This document shows, piece by piece, positions 1 through 9,323 of a DNA stretch of 49,377 bases. The position numbers and the translations under genes are program-made. The stretch is from Bacteroidales bacterium (GTDB taxonomy: Bacteria; Bacteroidota; Bacteroidia; Bacteroidales; NBLH01), in NCBI GenBank assembly GCA_016937695.1, contig JAFGWC010000024.1:1-49377 (forward strand), written 5' to 3'. The number at the start of each line of letters is the position of its first letter. The first letter of the stretch is position 1. The notes beneath the pieces were generated by a model. The model saw only the letters and a list, made by a program, of their open reading frames with translations. It searched no databases and was not told the DNA's origin.

Positions 1-1884
1 ATTTAAACCCGGATAAATATTATCTAATTTCATTTTTACTTTATTATTTTCCAGTTTAGAAAATTGGAAGCCATATAAGTTTTTAAAAACAATTTTATTA
101 TTATAAATAATTTCAAGACTAACATCCTTAGCAACAGGATATAACAAAGATGAAATTTCGTTTTTAAAACTTTTCTGTAGATTATATGCATCGCCGATAT
201 GTTGAAAAACTCCACTTCCATCTGATGCCAATTGCATTAATAAAGCCTGATTATAATCCTGTCCGACTCCAATTGCTGAAAGTTGAACGCCTTTTTTATT
301 ATATTCTTTAGATTTTGCAACAATAACTCCTACTTCAGTTTCGCCATAACCATCTGTTAATAAAACAACTCTGTTTGTTCCTTTTGGCATCATATTTTTT
401 AAAACCTCATCGTAGCCAAGTATCATTGCTTTATAAATGTTTGTATAACCATTAGCTTCAAGCATATTTATCATATCAATAAAATAATTTTTTCTTCCTG
501 CAATTTTTCCAGATTCTATAACTAATTGCGGCTCGTTATCAAAACAAACTAGTGATGCAATATCATTTTCTCGTAATGATGAAATAAAATTAATTAAGGA
601 TTTTTTCAACTCTTCAAGTCTCTCATAACCAGCCATTGAGCCACTTTTATCAACAACAAAAGATATATTAATTGGTGGACCGTATTTATTACTTTCGTCG
701 TTATCGGCAGTAAATCCAATGTTTAAAACTGCTTCTTTAGATTTTCCGTTAATAAAATCATTTCCCCATTCAATAATCATTCTAAGCGGCTTTCCTTTTT
801 CGGGTTTTTGATATTGTTTTTCAAGAAAATTATTAAACTCGCTAACCAGCAATGTTTCTAATGTTGGAATATATTTTTCCGGATTTTGAAGTTTTGGATC
901 AGGTTTGTAAGTAATTCTAATTTCGCCATTTCCAATTCCTTGATAATTTTTTGTATTTATTACATTTATATCTCTTTGAAAATCAAGATTTATCAGATAT
1001 TTATTGTTTTTTGGCAATAAAAAAATTGCTTGACCATCTGTATTTGTTTTTGCTTTATAAACTTTGTTTGATTTAATTAAATTCAAAAAAACATTTTCGT
1101 TTGAAAGTAAATTTCCTGAATTATCTTTAACAATAACTTTATAGAAAATTCTTGCAGTAGTTCCTGTTTTCAGATTTTTCAAATTTTGTGTAACAGTATC
1201 ATTTTCAACAAGTTCGTCAATATCTGTAGGTTCGTAAATAAATCCTAAACGCTCTCTGGCAGGCTCTTTTATCAAAAACTTTAAATGTTTAAAGTTTTCT
1301 ATTCCATCAATATCAATTTCATATTCTTGATTAAATGGCACAAGAAATCTGGCAATTCCTTGATCGTCGGTTTTTGTAACAAAAATTGTTTTTGTTTTGA
1401 TACAAGTTAAATTTATCGGGAAATTTGAGAGAGGTTTGTGATTTGCACGTTTTGCAATTAAATGCACAACAGACTGACTACTTGTTGGTTGGGTAGAATT
1501 AAACACATTTTGTTTTACATATTCAAATTTAATATTCGATCTGTCTGGCGGAGGTCTATTTTGTATTTCCCAGTTTTCAATATCGTAAGTTAGAAACTCT
1601 TTAATTTTGCTGTATCCATTTTCCGGAACAATAAGAGTTTTATAATTATACATTTTACCAACAGTAAGAAGCCAGTTTTTTCCTGTTTTCAGTTCAATGC
1701 TAATCTCACCGTTTTGGTCGGTTTTTATTTGTATTTTTTCTTTAGTATCAATCTCATTTACATATACTTGCATTCCAACAAGCGGATTTTGATGATTATC
1801 AACAACAGTTAATTTATAATTTAACTGTGCGTTTATTTGGCTTGCAAACATAGAAATCAGGAAAAATAAAATAAATCGTTTCAT
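1..1884 (-). CDS. Secreted von Willebrand factor A domain protein (3' end outside window)
   Basis: The frame is open from an ATG at 1884 to the window edge (628 codons, no stop), so the C-terminus is missing. It begins with a signal peptide (MKRFILFFLISMFASQINAQ). Next come three stretches resembling carboxypeptidase-regulatory or Ig-like folds (about residues 21-80, 140-200 and 270-340), each with a 'T-D-x-x-G-x-A/I' turn. A VWA domain follows from about residue 405. It has a complete MIDAS: DKSGSMAG near 413, a conserved Thr in 'ANGYTNIY', and 'LLTDGYGE'. VWA domains bind divalent metal and protein partners. By family this is an exported, probably surface or periplasmic, adhesion or scaffold protein. 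It stands alone on the minus strand with the hypothetical gene at 2001-2438 upstream. The VWA call is firm; the biological role is unknown. Confidence 0.85.
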   Translation of the reverse strand, partial: MKRFILFFLISMFASQINAQLNYKLTVVDNHQNPLVGMQVYVNEIDTKEKIQIKTDQNGEISIELKTGKNWLLTVGKMYNYKTLIVPENGYSKIKEFLTYDIENWEIQNRPPPDRSNIKFEYVKQNVFNSTQPTSSQSVVHLIAKRANHKPLSNFPINLTCIKTKTIFVTKTDDQGIARFLVPFNQEYEIDIDGIENFKHLKFLIKEPARERLGFIYEPTDIDELVENDTVTQNLKNLKTGTTARIFYKVIVKDNSGNLLSNENVFLNLIKSNKVYKAKTNTDGQAIFLLPKNNKYLINLDFQRDINVINTKNYQGIGNGEIRITYKPDPKLQNPEKYIPTLETLLVSEFNNFLEKQYQKPEKGKPLRMIIEWGNDFINGKSKEAVLNIGFTADNDESNKYGPPINISFVVDKSGSMAGYERLEELKKSLINFISSLRENDIASLVCFDNEPQLVIESGKIAGRKNYFIDMINMLEANGYTNIYKAMILGYDEVLKNMMPKGTNRVVLLTDGYGETEVGVIVAKSKEYNKKGVQLSAIGVGQDYNQALLMQLASDGSGVFQHIGDAYNLQKSFKNEISSLLYPVAKDVSLEIIYNNKIVFKNLYGFQFSKLENNKVKMKLDNIYPGLN

Positions 1885-2000
1885 AATTCATGTTTTAAAT
1901 AAATTTACTTAAAGATAATGAATTATGAACGAATAATTAAGTGGTATTTGTATAAATTAGAATGGCTTACATTTTACAGATTAGATTTTTTTTAAGTGTT

Positions 2001-2438
2001 TTATTTTGGCCAGTCATAATCAGAATCGTTTTTAAATGGAACACCAATTTCAAAATCGATAACTATTCCGTATTCTACATACAATGTCAACCAATATTTT
2101 TCACATGTGTGTGTTTCAAAAAAACCGTAATCTTCAACTTCCCAATCGTTAATTAAATTACCGAAGATTTCATCCTTTACAATTTCAATTTTTTTGTCAA
2201 ATATTTCATGTCCATTGTAATTAAGACTTGTATTTTTTGTTCTTATATATCCAAATCTGTCTTTTTCGTCTTTAAAAAAAGATAATCTCAATTTTTTTTC
2301 ATTCCATTCCAACATAACTTCATTATTGTCATCTTCGTTTGTCAGAGTTCTATCTGGTTCGCCTAAAATAGCAATAATTTCTTTTCTAGACATTCCGAAT
2401 TTCAAGTTATCTATTCCGATTTTTGGTTTTAGTTCCAT
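2001..2438 (-). CDS. Conserved hypothetical protein, 145 aa
   Basis: I do not recognise this protein. It is soluble, acidic and has no signal peptide. The N-terminal part 'IGIDNLKFGMSRKEIIAILG' followed by EPD resembles the short motif (G-M-S-x-x-E-V-x-x-x-L-G-x-P) seen in SmpA/OmlA-like and some polymorphic-toxin immunity-like proteins. The remainder predicts as alternating beta strands with many aromatic and acidic residues. The start is the only ATG before that motif. It lies between the VWA gene and the small gene at 2556-2951 on the same strand, with 117 bases to the latter, so operon membership is uncertain. An immunity-type role is only a guess from fold resemblance. Confidence 0.6.
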   Translation of the reverse strand: MELKPKIGIDNLKFGMSRKEIIAILGEPDRTLTNEDDNNEVMLEWNEKKLRLSFFKDEKDRFGYIRTKNTSLNYNGHEIFDKKIEIVKDEIFGNLINDWEVEDYGFFETHTCEKYWLTLYVEYGIVIDFEIGVPFKNDSDYDWPK

Positions 2439-2555
2439 TTTTTTTAGTTTACTTATAACTTTACATTAATTGTAATTAAAAGTTTGATGTTTATAAAGTG
2501 AAGATAATAATAACCTGACAAACAAGCAAACAACATTTTTTTTTGGATTAATTTA

Positions 2556-2951
2556 TTAATCTTCTTCTGTTTCCCAACTTCCACTTGGCGAAAATATAAG
2601 ATCAATAAGAGAGTCTACATCATATAAATATTGATAAGCTTTCGTCTCTTTTTCACAAAATGGATTTATAAGAGTAAGCATTTTCTCGTAAGCATTATGT
2701 GTTAAATCGCAAAAAAAAGTTTTATTATCTGTTGTGATAATTCCTTCATCAGTAGGTGAAATACGAAGTACTAAATTACAATTACGAGCTTCAATAAATG
2801 GAACAGTATTAAGGTCGAGCGGCTTATTTTTTTTAAGAATTGTCTGCTTAATTAATTGTCTAAACTTAATAGCTTGAGATTTTTTAAAATTATATAATCG
2901 CACAACACTGTCGCCGTATTCATTTATATTTCCAATATAATCAAGTTCCAT
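2556..2951 (-). CDS. Small hypothetical protein downstream of prfB
   Basis: The product is 131 residues, starting MELDYIGNINEYGDSVVRLY. An in-frame ATG ten codons upstream (2981) gives 'MHFCNQKHIK', which looks untranslated, so 2951 is preferred. There is no signal peptide or membrane segment. The C-terminus is acidic (ETEED). I recognise no domain. It follows prfB on the same strand with 66 bases between them and no visible terminator, so co-transcription with prfB is likely. The sequence gives no basis for naming a function. Confidence 0.65.
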   Translation of the reverse strand: MELDYIGNINEYGDSVVRLYNFKKSQAIKFRQLIKQTILKKNKPLDLNTVPFIEARNCNLVLRISPTDEGIITTDNKTFFCDLTHNAYEKMLTLINPFCEKETKAYQYLYDVDSLIDLIFSPSGSWETEED

Positions 2952-3017
2952 TTTTATATGTTTTTGGTTGCAAAAATGCAAAGCATCAGATTCTTTTCAA
3001 AAATTGCATAAATAAAA

Positions 3018-4107
3018 TTATTCGCCACCAAATTGCATTAAATATGCTTTTATAAATGCATTTATATCACCATCCATAACTGCCTGTACATTAGATGTTT
3101 CGTATGATGTTCTATTGTCTTTAACCATTTTATAAGGATGCATTACGTATGAGCGAATTTGTGAACCCCATTCTATTTTTTTCTTATTTCCTTCAATTTT
3201 GGCTTGCTCGTCTCTTTTTTTTCTTAATTCTTCTTCGTAAAGATGAGATTTTAAAATACGCATTGCATTTTCCTTATTTTTTAGCTGCGAACGAGTTTCG
3301 GTATTTTCAACAACTATTCCTGAAGGCTCGTGCCTAACCCGAACTCCGGTTTCTACTTTGTTAACATTTTGTCCACCGGCTCCGCCAGAGCGAAAAGTTT
3401 CCCATTTAATATCTGCCGGATTTATATTAATTTCAATAGAATCGTCAACTATCGGTGCAACATAAACCGAGGCAAATGTAGTGTGGCGTTTATTTGCAGA
3501 ATCGAAAGGTGATAAACGAACCAAACGATGAACTCCATTTTCACTTTTTAACATTCCATAAGCAAAATCGCCTTCAAACTCTAAAGTTACTGTGCTTACT
3601 CCTGCCACTTCGCCATCTAGTTTGTAAACTTCTTTAACTGAATAGTTATTTTGTTCGCCCCAACGTATATACATTCGCATGAGCATTGCAGTCCAATCAA
3701 GACTTTCGGTACCGCCTGCTCCTGAATTAATTTTCAATACAGCTCCTAATTTATCTTCTTCATTTCGAAGCATATTTCTAGATTCTAAATCTTCGATTAA
3801 ATAAAGTGCTTTATTGTACTGATTTTCAACATCTTGCTCTTTTGCTTCGCCTTCTTCAAAAAAATCGATAAGAATATCTAAATCTTCAATTGCAGATGCT
3901 ATTTGCTGATAAGCTTTTGTCCAGATTTTAATATCGTTAACTTTTTTGAGCTGTTCTTCCGCTTTTTTCGGATTATCCCAAAAATCGGGCGCGTGAGTTT
4001 TTTCTTCTTCGTTTTCAATTTCTACTAGTTTGGCATCAATGTCAAAGATGCCTCCTTAACGCCTTCTGTCGTCCAACCAATTCTTCAATTTGTTCTTTCG
4101 AAATCAT
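3018..4107 (-). CDS. prfB: Peptide chain release factor 2, made by programmed +1 frameshift
   Basis: RF2 ends translation at UGA and UAA codons. The gene is in two frames: 21 codons from ATG 4107 to a TGA at 4044-4042, then 341 codons from 4043 to 3018. Skipping the T at 4044 joins them into a 362-residue protein, close to the 365 of E. coli. The first part reads MISKEQIEELVGRQKALRRHL and the second begins DIDAKLVEIENEEE. The RF2-type anticodon-like tripeptide SPF is near residue 199. The GGQ loop that triggers peptide release is near 244 (SGGAGGQNVNKVETGVRVRH). An ORF starting at 3773 would lack the N-terminal domain and is not the real start. The frameshift is the known autoregulatory device: low RF2 favours the shift. 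A small hypothetical gene follows on the same strand. Confidence 0.96.
4041..4056 (-). other. prfB +1 programmed frameshift site
   Basis: Read on the minus strand this is AGGAGG-CAT-CTTTGAC. It has a Shine-Dalgarno-like hexamer (4056-4051), three spacer bases, then the slippery CTT followed by the in-frame TGA stop and C. The layout and spacing match the classical E. coli prfB site. The 0-frame upstream and the +1 frame downstream are both open and give a full-length RF2, which confirms the site is used. It stands out because Shine-Dalgarno sequences are otherwise rare in front of genes in this window. Confidence 0.95.
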
Positions 4108-4128
4108 TTGTTTGAGTTTTAATTTCAA

Positions 4129-4136
4129 CAAAAATA
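4129..4136 (-). promoter_or_regulatory. Candidate prfB promoter -7 element
   Basis: On the minus strand this reads TATTTTTG, matching the Bacteroidota -7 consensus TAnnTTTG, 21 bases before the prfB ATG. About 20 bases further upstream is TTTC, a poor match to the -33 TTTG. Confidence 0.35.
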
Positions 4137-4232
4137 TAAAATATATAACTATGCATGAAAGCTTTGTTTGTTTATATCAGAAATTAATCTTTGATTTTAT
4201 TACTTTTGAATTAATTTTAAATAAATATTTTT

Positions 4233-5327
4233 ATGCAAAAATTAGTTATCGCAATTTTTTTAGCTGTTTTTTCAAATTACAAAATCATTTCGCAAGATTT
4301 GGCGGCTTTTAACGATTATCAAAATCATTTTACTGTTTTTGATAAAGGAGAAACAAAAAGTATTGAAAATTTACCGGTAAAATCATATAAAATTGGCGGA
4401 AATGCAATTGCCTATGTTTCAAGCACTTCTGAGTTAAAAGTTTATTTTAACGGAAGAGTAAAAACTTTGGCAGAAACTTTTTCTTTTGACTATTTTGCAA
4501 GTAAAAATTTAATTGTTTACCAAATCTACAATCAATTATATGTATTTGATAATGGCGATGTTACACTTTTATCAGGAAATGCAAAATTATTTTCGGTAAC
4601 TGATAATATTATTTCATTTTATAATCAAAACACAAAATCTTTTCATGTTTATTACGAAGGAAAAGTTTGGGATATTGAAGATTCGTATGTTGGAAAATCA
4701 GTAAAATATTACAAAACCGGAAATAATACTTTTGCTTATTACAACGATAATTCGAAACATTTAAAGCTTTTTTTGAATGGCGAAATAAAAAAAATTGTAC
4801 AAATAAACGGACTAATAAATTTTAAACCCGGCCAGAATATTCTTGCTTATATTGATATTGCAATGAACTCTTTTCATTCATATTACAACAATAAAATTAC
4901 TGATTTAGAATACTTTAGACCAAAACTATATGATGTTGGAAATAATTTTATTGCTTATTTAGATAATTTAGGCGAGTTTAAAGTTTTTTGGAACGACGAA
5001 ATTATTTCGGTTTCGAGTTTTGAACCTTCAATGTTTAAAGTAAAAGATAATATGCTTTTATTTTATGATGAAAGTTATTTGAAAATTTTTTACCAAAACA
5101 AAATATATGATGTATGTGATTATATACCAAATAACTACAAAATGCAAGAATCAACTTTTGCATATAAAGATTTAAACGGAAAATTAAATGCTTTTATTAA
5201 AGGCGAATTAAAAACCATTACTTATGATAATGTAAAAAGTTTTGACTTAGCTTACGATATCATAATTATATCTACAACAGGAAATAAAACTCAAATTTTT
5301 TATAAAGATAAATTATATAAATTTTGA
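4233..5327 (+). CDS. Secreted protein of nine ~36-residue repeats
   Basis: The 364-residue product starts with a signal peptide (MQKLVIAIFLAVFSNYKIISQ). From about residue 50 to the end it consists of about nine copies of a roughly 36-residue unit with the pattern Y-K-x-G-x-N-x-x-A-Y-x-D-x-x-G-x-L-K-V-F. A second half, 'y-N-g-e-i-x-x-i', follows in each unit. Examples are 'LYDVGNNFIAYLDNLGEFKV' and 'YYKTGNNTFAYYNDNSKHLK'. Each unit predicts as three or four beta strands, so a beta-propeller or solenoid is likely. It is not a WG, YD or kelch repeat that I can recognise. It is the first of three plus-strand genes spaced 47-48 bases apart, all encoding exported products. The likely location is periplasm or cell surface; function unknown. 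Confidence 0.75.
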   Translation: MQKLVIAIFLAVFSNYKIISQDLAAFNDYQNHFTVFDKGETKSIENLPVKSYKIGGNAIAYVSSTSELKVYFNGRVKTLAETFSFDYFASKNLIVYQIYNQLYVFDNGDVTLLSGNAKLFSVTDNIISFYNQNTKSFHVYYEGKVWDIEDSYVGKSVKYYKTGNNTFAYYNDNSKHLKLFLNGEIKKIVQINGLINFKPGQNILAYIDIAMNSFHSYYNNKITDLEYFRPKLYDVGNNFIAYLDNLGEFKVFWNDEIISVSSFEPSMFKVKDNMLLFYDESYLKIFYQNKIYDVCDYIPNNYKMQESTFAYKDLNGKLNAFIKGELKTITYDNVKSFDLAYDIIIISTTGNKTQIFYKDKLYKF

Positions 5328-5374
5328 AATAATTATTAAATTTAAGATTTTAAACACACTTAGATTATTTAAAT

Positions 5375-5938
5375 ATGAATAATTTTAAAAATACATTTTT
5401 ACTGTTTTTTCTATTTTTAGGATTAAATTCTTTTTCGCAGGATTTTGATATTTATCATAAATTAAAAGATGATAATATAAAAATTCCTAAAATGTATGAA
5501 AATACCTTGTTTGATGATTATCAAATACTTGCGAGAGATATTAGAATGATGGATATGGCTTATGCAGCAATTGTTCCGGGATATATTCATTTTAAAGCAA
5601 AAGATAATAGAACGGGCTATATGTTATTGTCTGCCAGAATGTTAGGTTTTTCAGGAATTGCGGCAAATTATTTTAGAATGAAATCAGAAGATAAATATAT
5701 TTCTGATATTTTTACAAGTGATAAAAGCTATAATGCCGACAAAATAATTTTAATTTCATCGATAAGCCTTATTTTTTCTACATATTTGTTTGATTGGATA
5801 CACGGAAAAGCAAGATTAGAAAAAAAACAAGAACTTATTCGCTACAGATACGGAATTAAATTTAATATGGAAAATCAGGCTCAAACTTATAATTCGTATC
5901 AAATAAGTCCTTCTTTTTCTGTTAGTTACACGTTTTAA
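5375..5938 (+). CDS. Exported membrane-associated hypothetical protein, 187 aa
   Basis: It has a signal peptide ending in 'GLNSFSQ'. The middle holds two hydrophobic stretches: about residues 60-70 (MAYAAIVPGYIHF) with 85-100, and about 124-143 (IILISSISLIFSTYLFDWIH). The end is 'SPSFSVSYTF', and a final aromatic residue of this kind is typical of outer-membrane or periplasm-facing Bacteroidota proteins. The 'A-x-x-P-G-x-x-x-F-x-x-x-x-x-R-x-G-Y' segment resembles small integral DUF5683-like proteins, but the match is weak. It lies between the repeat protein and a helical exported protein, probably in one transcript. Function unknown. Confidence 0.65.
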   Translation: MNNFKNTFLLFFLFLGLNSFSQDFDIYHKLKDDNIKIPKMYENTLFDDYQILARDIRMMDMAYAAIVPGYIHFKAKDNRTGYMLLSARMLGFSGIAANYFRMKSEDKYISDIFTSDKSYNADKIILISSISLIFSTYLFDWIHGKARLEKKQELIRYRYGIKFNMENQAQTYNSYQISPSFSVSYTF

Positions 5939-5986
5939 ATTTAAATAATTAGTTTGCTTGATTTAATTTAAAAAAACATTTTTTCA

Positions 5987-6796
5987 ATGAAAATATCTCG
6001 ATTTACAGCAGTTTTATTTTTTATTATAATATCAAATTCAATATTTGCTCAATTTTCTGCAAAAACAGAGTATTCTTATCTTAAATTAATAAACTCGCAA
6101 AACAGAAAAGATTTAATAATTGATAATTTAAAAAGCGCTGAATATTCTTCGCAAATTTTTATAAAAGAATCAAAAAATTCGTTTAATTCATTGTTTTTTA
6201 GCGAATTATCTAAAAGTTATTATTTAGCAGAAGAATACGATTTGGCATTTTATTACAGTGTTTTACAACGATGTTTATTTCCAAACGATAGTATTTCGAT
6301 TAAAGAAAAAGAATGCTTTTTTGAAAGAGCATTTTCATCGAATTTAGATAAAAATTTGGCAGAAGAATATTTTAACAAAACAGAAAAAAATAAATTACCG
6401 GATTTATATTCGGACAGAATAATTTTGGCTTTAGAACTTAGCTGTAAATTAAATTCAAAAAAATTGACGGAAAATATTTACAAATTAGGTTTGCATTTGA
6501 AATCGGAAAATGTAAAAATTCCGGCTTGGTATAAAAATTGGGAATTTTTAACAATAATTGGTTTAAAAGAAAAACACAAAAATCAAATTATCGATTTTAA
6601 ATCTGTATATGATGAAAATATTTTTACTCAGATAAACGGAAAAATAAAAATAAAAGTTTACAATAAAGCAATAAAACACTACATAAAACACAAAGCGTAT
6701 AATCGTGCAAATGAGCTACTTAATGAATATAAAAAAGAAAAATTAGGACTTAAAAGATTTGGCGTTTTATCTAAAAATATAAGAATTAAAAAATAG
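5987..6796 (+). CDS. Exported helical-repeat-like hypothetical protein, 269 aa
   Basis: It carries a signal peptide (MKISRFTAVLFFIIISNSIFAQ). The mature part is almost entirely predicted helix, with paired A/Y-rich helices such as 'ELSKSYYLAEEYDLAFYYSV' that resemble degenerate tetratricopeptide repeats. The C-terminus is very basic (KKEKLGLKRFGVLSKNIRIKK). It is the third and last gene of the plus-strand set beginning at 4233, with a 48-base gap to the gene before. It is followed by a gene on the opposite strand. TPR-like proteins usually organise complexes, so it may partner with the two exported proteins upstream; this is inference. Confidence 0.65.
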   Translation: MKISRFTAVLFFIIISNSIFAQFSAKTEYSYLKLINSQNRKDLIIDNLKSAEYSSQIFIKESKNSFNSLFFSELSKSYYLAEEYDLAFYYSVLQRCLFPNDSISIKEKECFFERAFSSNLDKNLAEEYFNKTEKNKLPDLYSDRIILALELSCKLNSKKLTENIYKLGLHLKSENVKIPAWYKNWEFLTIIGLKEKHKNQIIDFKSVYDENIFTQINGKIKIKVYNKAIKHYIKHKAYNRANELLNEYKKEKLGLKRFGVLSKNIRIKK

Positions 6797-6820
6797 TTTT
6801 ACCGATTGTAAATCAAATTT

Positions 6821-6853
6821 GCCGATACAATTCATTTAGTTTCTTGTATCAGC
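6821..6853. terminator. Weak hairpin between convergent genes
   Basis: GCCGATACAA and TTGTATCAGC form a ten-position stem with one mismatch and a 13-base loop. It lies between the convergent genes ending at 6796 and 6906. The plus-strand tail is 'TTTGGTT', only a poor T-tract, so the terminator role is tentative. A third partial copy (ATACAAG) follows at 6874. Confidence 0.3.
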
Positions 6854-6905
6854 TTTGGTTCTACATCGGCATAATACAAGTAGTTTTGTTTCCAAAAAGA
6901 TATTA

Positions 6906-9323
6906 TTATTTCAAAAATAAATCCAAAATTTTCTTCAAACTCTCTTCGCTAATTGGTTTAGTAATAAATTCATCAAAACCTACAGAAAAAGCATGTGCTT
7001 TATCTTCGGAAGTAGAATATGCAGTTTGAGCAATTATAGGTAAATCAGGTTTAAATTCTTTTATTAATTTGGTTGCCTGGTATCCGTTCATTTTCGGCAT
7101 TTTAATATCCATTAAAACAATATCTATTTCATTATTAATTTTACATATTTCAACTGCTTCTTCGCCATTTATTGCATGAATTGTTTTTATATTGGGGTTT
7201 ATATTTTCTAAAAGCGTTTCAATATACAAACAGTTAACTTCCTCATCTTCAACAATTAACACAATATATTGTTTGTTAAATTCTAAATTATCCGAAATAT
7301 TAATATTTAAGTCTGTAATATTTGCAGGTTTATACGGAATTGAAATAAAAAAAGTAGTTCCTTCTCCTTTTTTCGAAATCAAACTTATTTTACCACCCAA
7401 AAGTTCGGCATTTTCTTTGGCTATTGACAAACCAAGTCCCAATCCGCCAACTTTACTCGATAATTCAATATTTTCCTGAGAAAATCGTTCAAAAATAAGG
7501 TCAAATTTATCTTTATTAATACCAACTCCTGTATCTTTAACGTAAATCTGAATAACATCATCAATTAAATCATAACCAATTTCAATAAATCCATTTTCGG
7601 TAAATTTAATAGCGTTTTCAATTAGGTTTGATAATATTTTAATTAGTTTAGCTTTGTCGGTATAAATATAACTTTTTTTATCAGTAAGAGTTTTTTTTAC
7701 ATATAAAGGAACTTTATTCTCTTTTGCTTTAATGTCAAAAATTGAAAAAAGTTCTAAAATCAAATCATTAATACTAATTTTTTCTTCAATAAGTTTAATT
7801 TGCTTAGTTTCTAATCTTGAAATCTCCAAAATATCGTCAATAACTCTTAAAAGCTGTTCGCCACTATTTTTTATAATATTGATATAATATTTTCTTTTAT
7901 TTTCAGATAAATCATCTTTATTTAATAAATCGGCAAAGCCAAGAATTCCGTTCATTGGTGTACGAATTTCGTGCGACATGTTATGCAAAAACTCTGTTTT
8001 TAATTTATTGCTTTCTTCGGCCTTTTCTTTAGCCAAAATTAACTCTTCATTTTGTACTTTATATTCTTCGTTAAGAGCTTCATATTCATAATTTTGCCTT
8101 TTTAAGTTATCTTCTGCAATTTTTTGTTTTGTGATATCAAAAACCGAAATTATTCCGGCAGGTTTATTATTAAAAATAGTTGAAGTTCCTGAAAGATCAA
8201 CCCATTTTTCTTCACCGGATTTACAGATAATTTTAAATTCGTATCTTTTAATTGTCGATTTTCCTTCTTGTCTTTCTTCGCCTCTTTTTTTCACATATTC
8301 CTTAAAATCAGGATGTACAATATCCCAAAAATTCATTTCCAGTAATTCATTATTAGAATATCCGGTAATTTCAGAAGCAGCTTTATTTGCATATAACCAT
8401 TTATTATCTTGATACATCATTATTGCAGCAGGAGTTGTGTCGGCAAGTAAATGAAATTTTTTCTCGCTTTCGTCCAATTTTGTATTTATATCTGAAAGTT
8501 GCTGATTTTGAAGCTTAAGCGCCTTTTCAACTTTTTTCTGTTCTGTAATATCGATGCTTGTAGAATATAGAAATTCATTTCCTCCAATATTAATTATTAC
8601 AGCAGATCTTAAAATATTTCTTTCTTCGCCACTTTTTGTTTTAAAAACAAGTTCAAGATTTTTTAAACTTCTTTCCTTTTTAATTCTTTCAACCAATAAT
8701 TTCATTTGTTCTTTTTCAACAAAATTCAAATCGGCAGGCGTTTTTCCAATTACTTCATCGCGAGTATATCCCCAGTGGTTTAAAAATTCATTGTTTACAT
8801 CAAAATACTTAATTGTTTCTAATTCAATTATTTCCAAAGGAACCGGGCTGTTTTGAAATGCTTTCGAAAATTTTTCTTCAATTTCTTTATTTATTTGCTC
8901 AGCTTTTTTTCTTTCCGAAATGTCATGAATTATAGAATAAAGCATCATTTGTCCTTTATAATTTACTTTTCCGCTATAAATCTCAACGTCTCTTATTTCG
9001 TTATTAGCTAATTTGTGTTTAAAAAAGAAATTTTTACTCTCATCCTTTTTAGCTTTTTGCATTTGTTCATAAATTTCTTCTTTTGTAGCAGTATTTATTT
9101 CATTTATATTCATGGAAATCAATTGATTATATGAATATCCATAATAATTGCAAGCAGCTTGATTTGTTTCTACAATTTTTCCTGTTTCAGGATTAATCAT
9201 CAACATTATTGATGAATTTTCATAAAAAAGAGATTCTAAAACAATTTTTTGTTTTTCAAAATCATTAATTTTTAAACGAAGATTTTTATTTTCCTCCATT
9301 AATTGCTCGTTAGTCAAATCCAT
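6906..9323 (-). CDS. Cytoplasmic PAS-PAS-PAS hybrid histidine kinase with receiver
   Basis: This 805-residue protein has no membrane segment or signal peptide. It contains a short N-terminal coiled coil, three PAS domains (about 25-140, 148-265 and 288-402, each ending in a 'D-I-T/S-x-x-K' linker), a coiled coil (403-440), and HisKA with the phospho-acceptor His near 451 (NMSHEIRTPMNG). The ATPase domain has an N-box (NLIENAIKF), G1 (DTGVGI), F-box (FERFSQ) and G2 (GGLGLGLSIAKEN). A C-terminal receiver (about 686-805) has the acceptor Asp near 739 (VLMDIKMPKMNG) and Lys near 789. It should sense an internal cue through PAS and pass phosphate from His to its own Asp. There is no adjacent response regulator or phosphotransfer gene, so the output partner is unknown. 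Confidence 0.93.
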   Translation of the reverse strand: MDLTNEQLMEENKNLRLKINDFEKQKIVLESLFYENSSIMLMINPETGKIVETNQAACNYYGYSYNQLISMNINEINTATKEEIYEQMQKAKKDESKNFFFKHKLANNEIRDVEIYSGKVNYKGQMMLYSIIHDISERKKAEQINKEIEEKFSKAFQNSPVPLEIIELETIKYFDVNNEFLNHWGYTRDEVIGKTPADLNFVEKEQMKLLVERIKKERSLKNLELVFKTKSGEERNILRSAVIINIGGNEFLYSTSIDITEQKKVEKALKLQNQQLSDINTKLDESEKKFHLLADTTPAAIMMYQDNKWLYANKAASEITGYSNNELLEMNFWDIVHPDFKEYVKKRGEERQEGKSTIKRYEFKIICKSGEEKWVDLSGTSTIFNNKPAGIISVFDITKQKIAEDNLKRQNYEYEALNEEYKVQNEELILAKEKAEESNKLKTEFLHNMSHEIRTPMNGILGFADLLNKDDLSENKRKYYINIIKNSGEQLLRVIDDILEISRLETKQIKLIEEKISINDLILELFSIFDIKAKENKVPLYVKKTLTDKKSYIYTDKAKLIKILSNLIENAIKFTENGFIEIGYDLIDDVIQIYVKDTGVGINKDKFDLIFERFSQENIELSSKVGGLGLGLSIAKENAELLGGKISLISKKGEGTTFFISIPYKPANITDLNINISDNLEFNKQYIVLIVEDEEVNCLYIETLLENINPNIKTIHAINGEEAVEICKINNEIDIVLMDIKMPKMNGYQATKLIKEFKPDLPIIAQTAYSTSEDKAHAFSVGFDEFITKPISEESLKKILDLFLK

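Noticed and set aside
3018-3773. prfB read as a 251-residue protein starting at 3773
   Set aside because: It would lack the N-terminal domain; the upstream frames joined at the frameshift site give full-length RF2.
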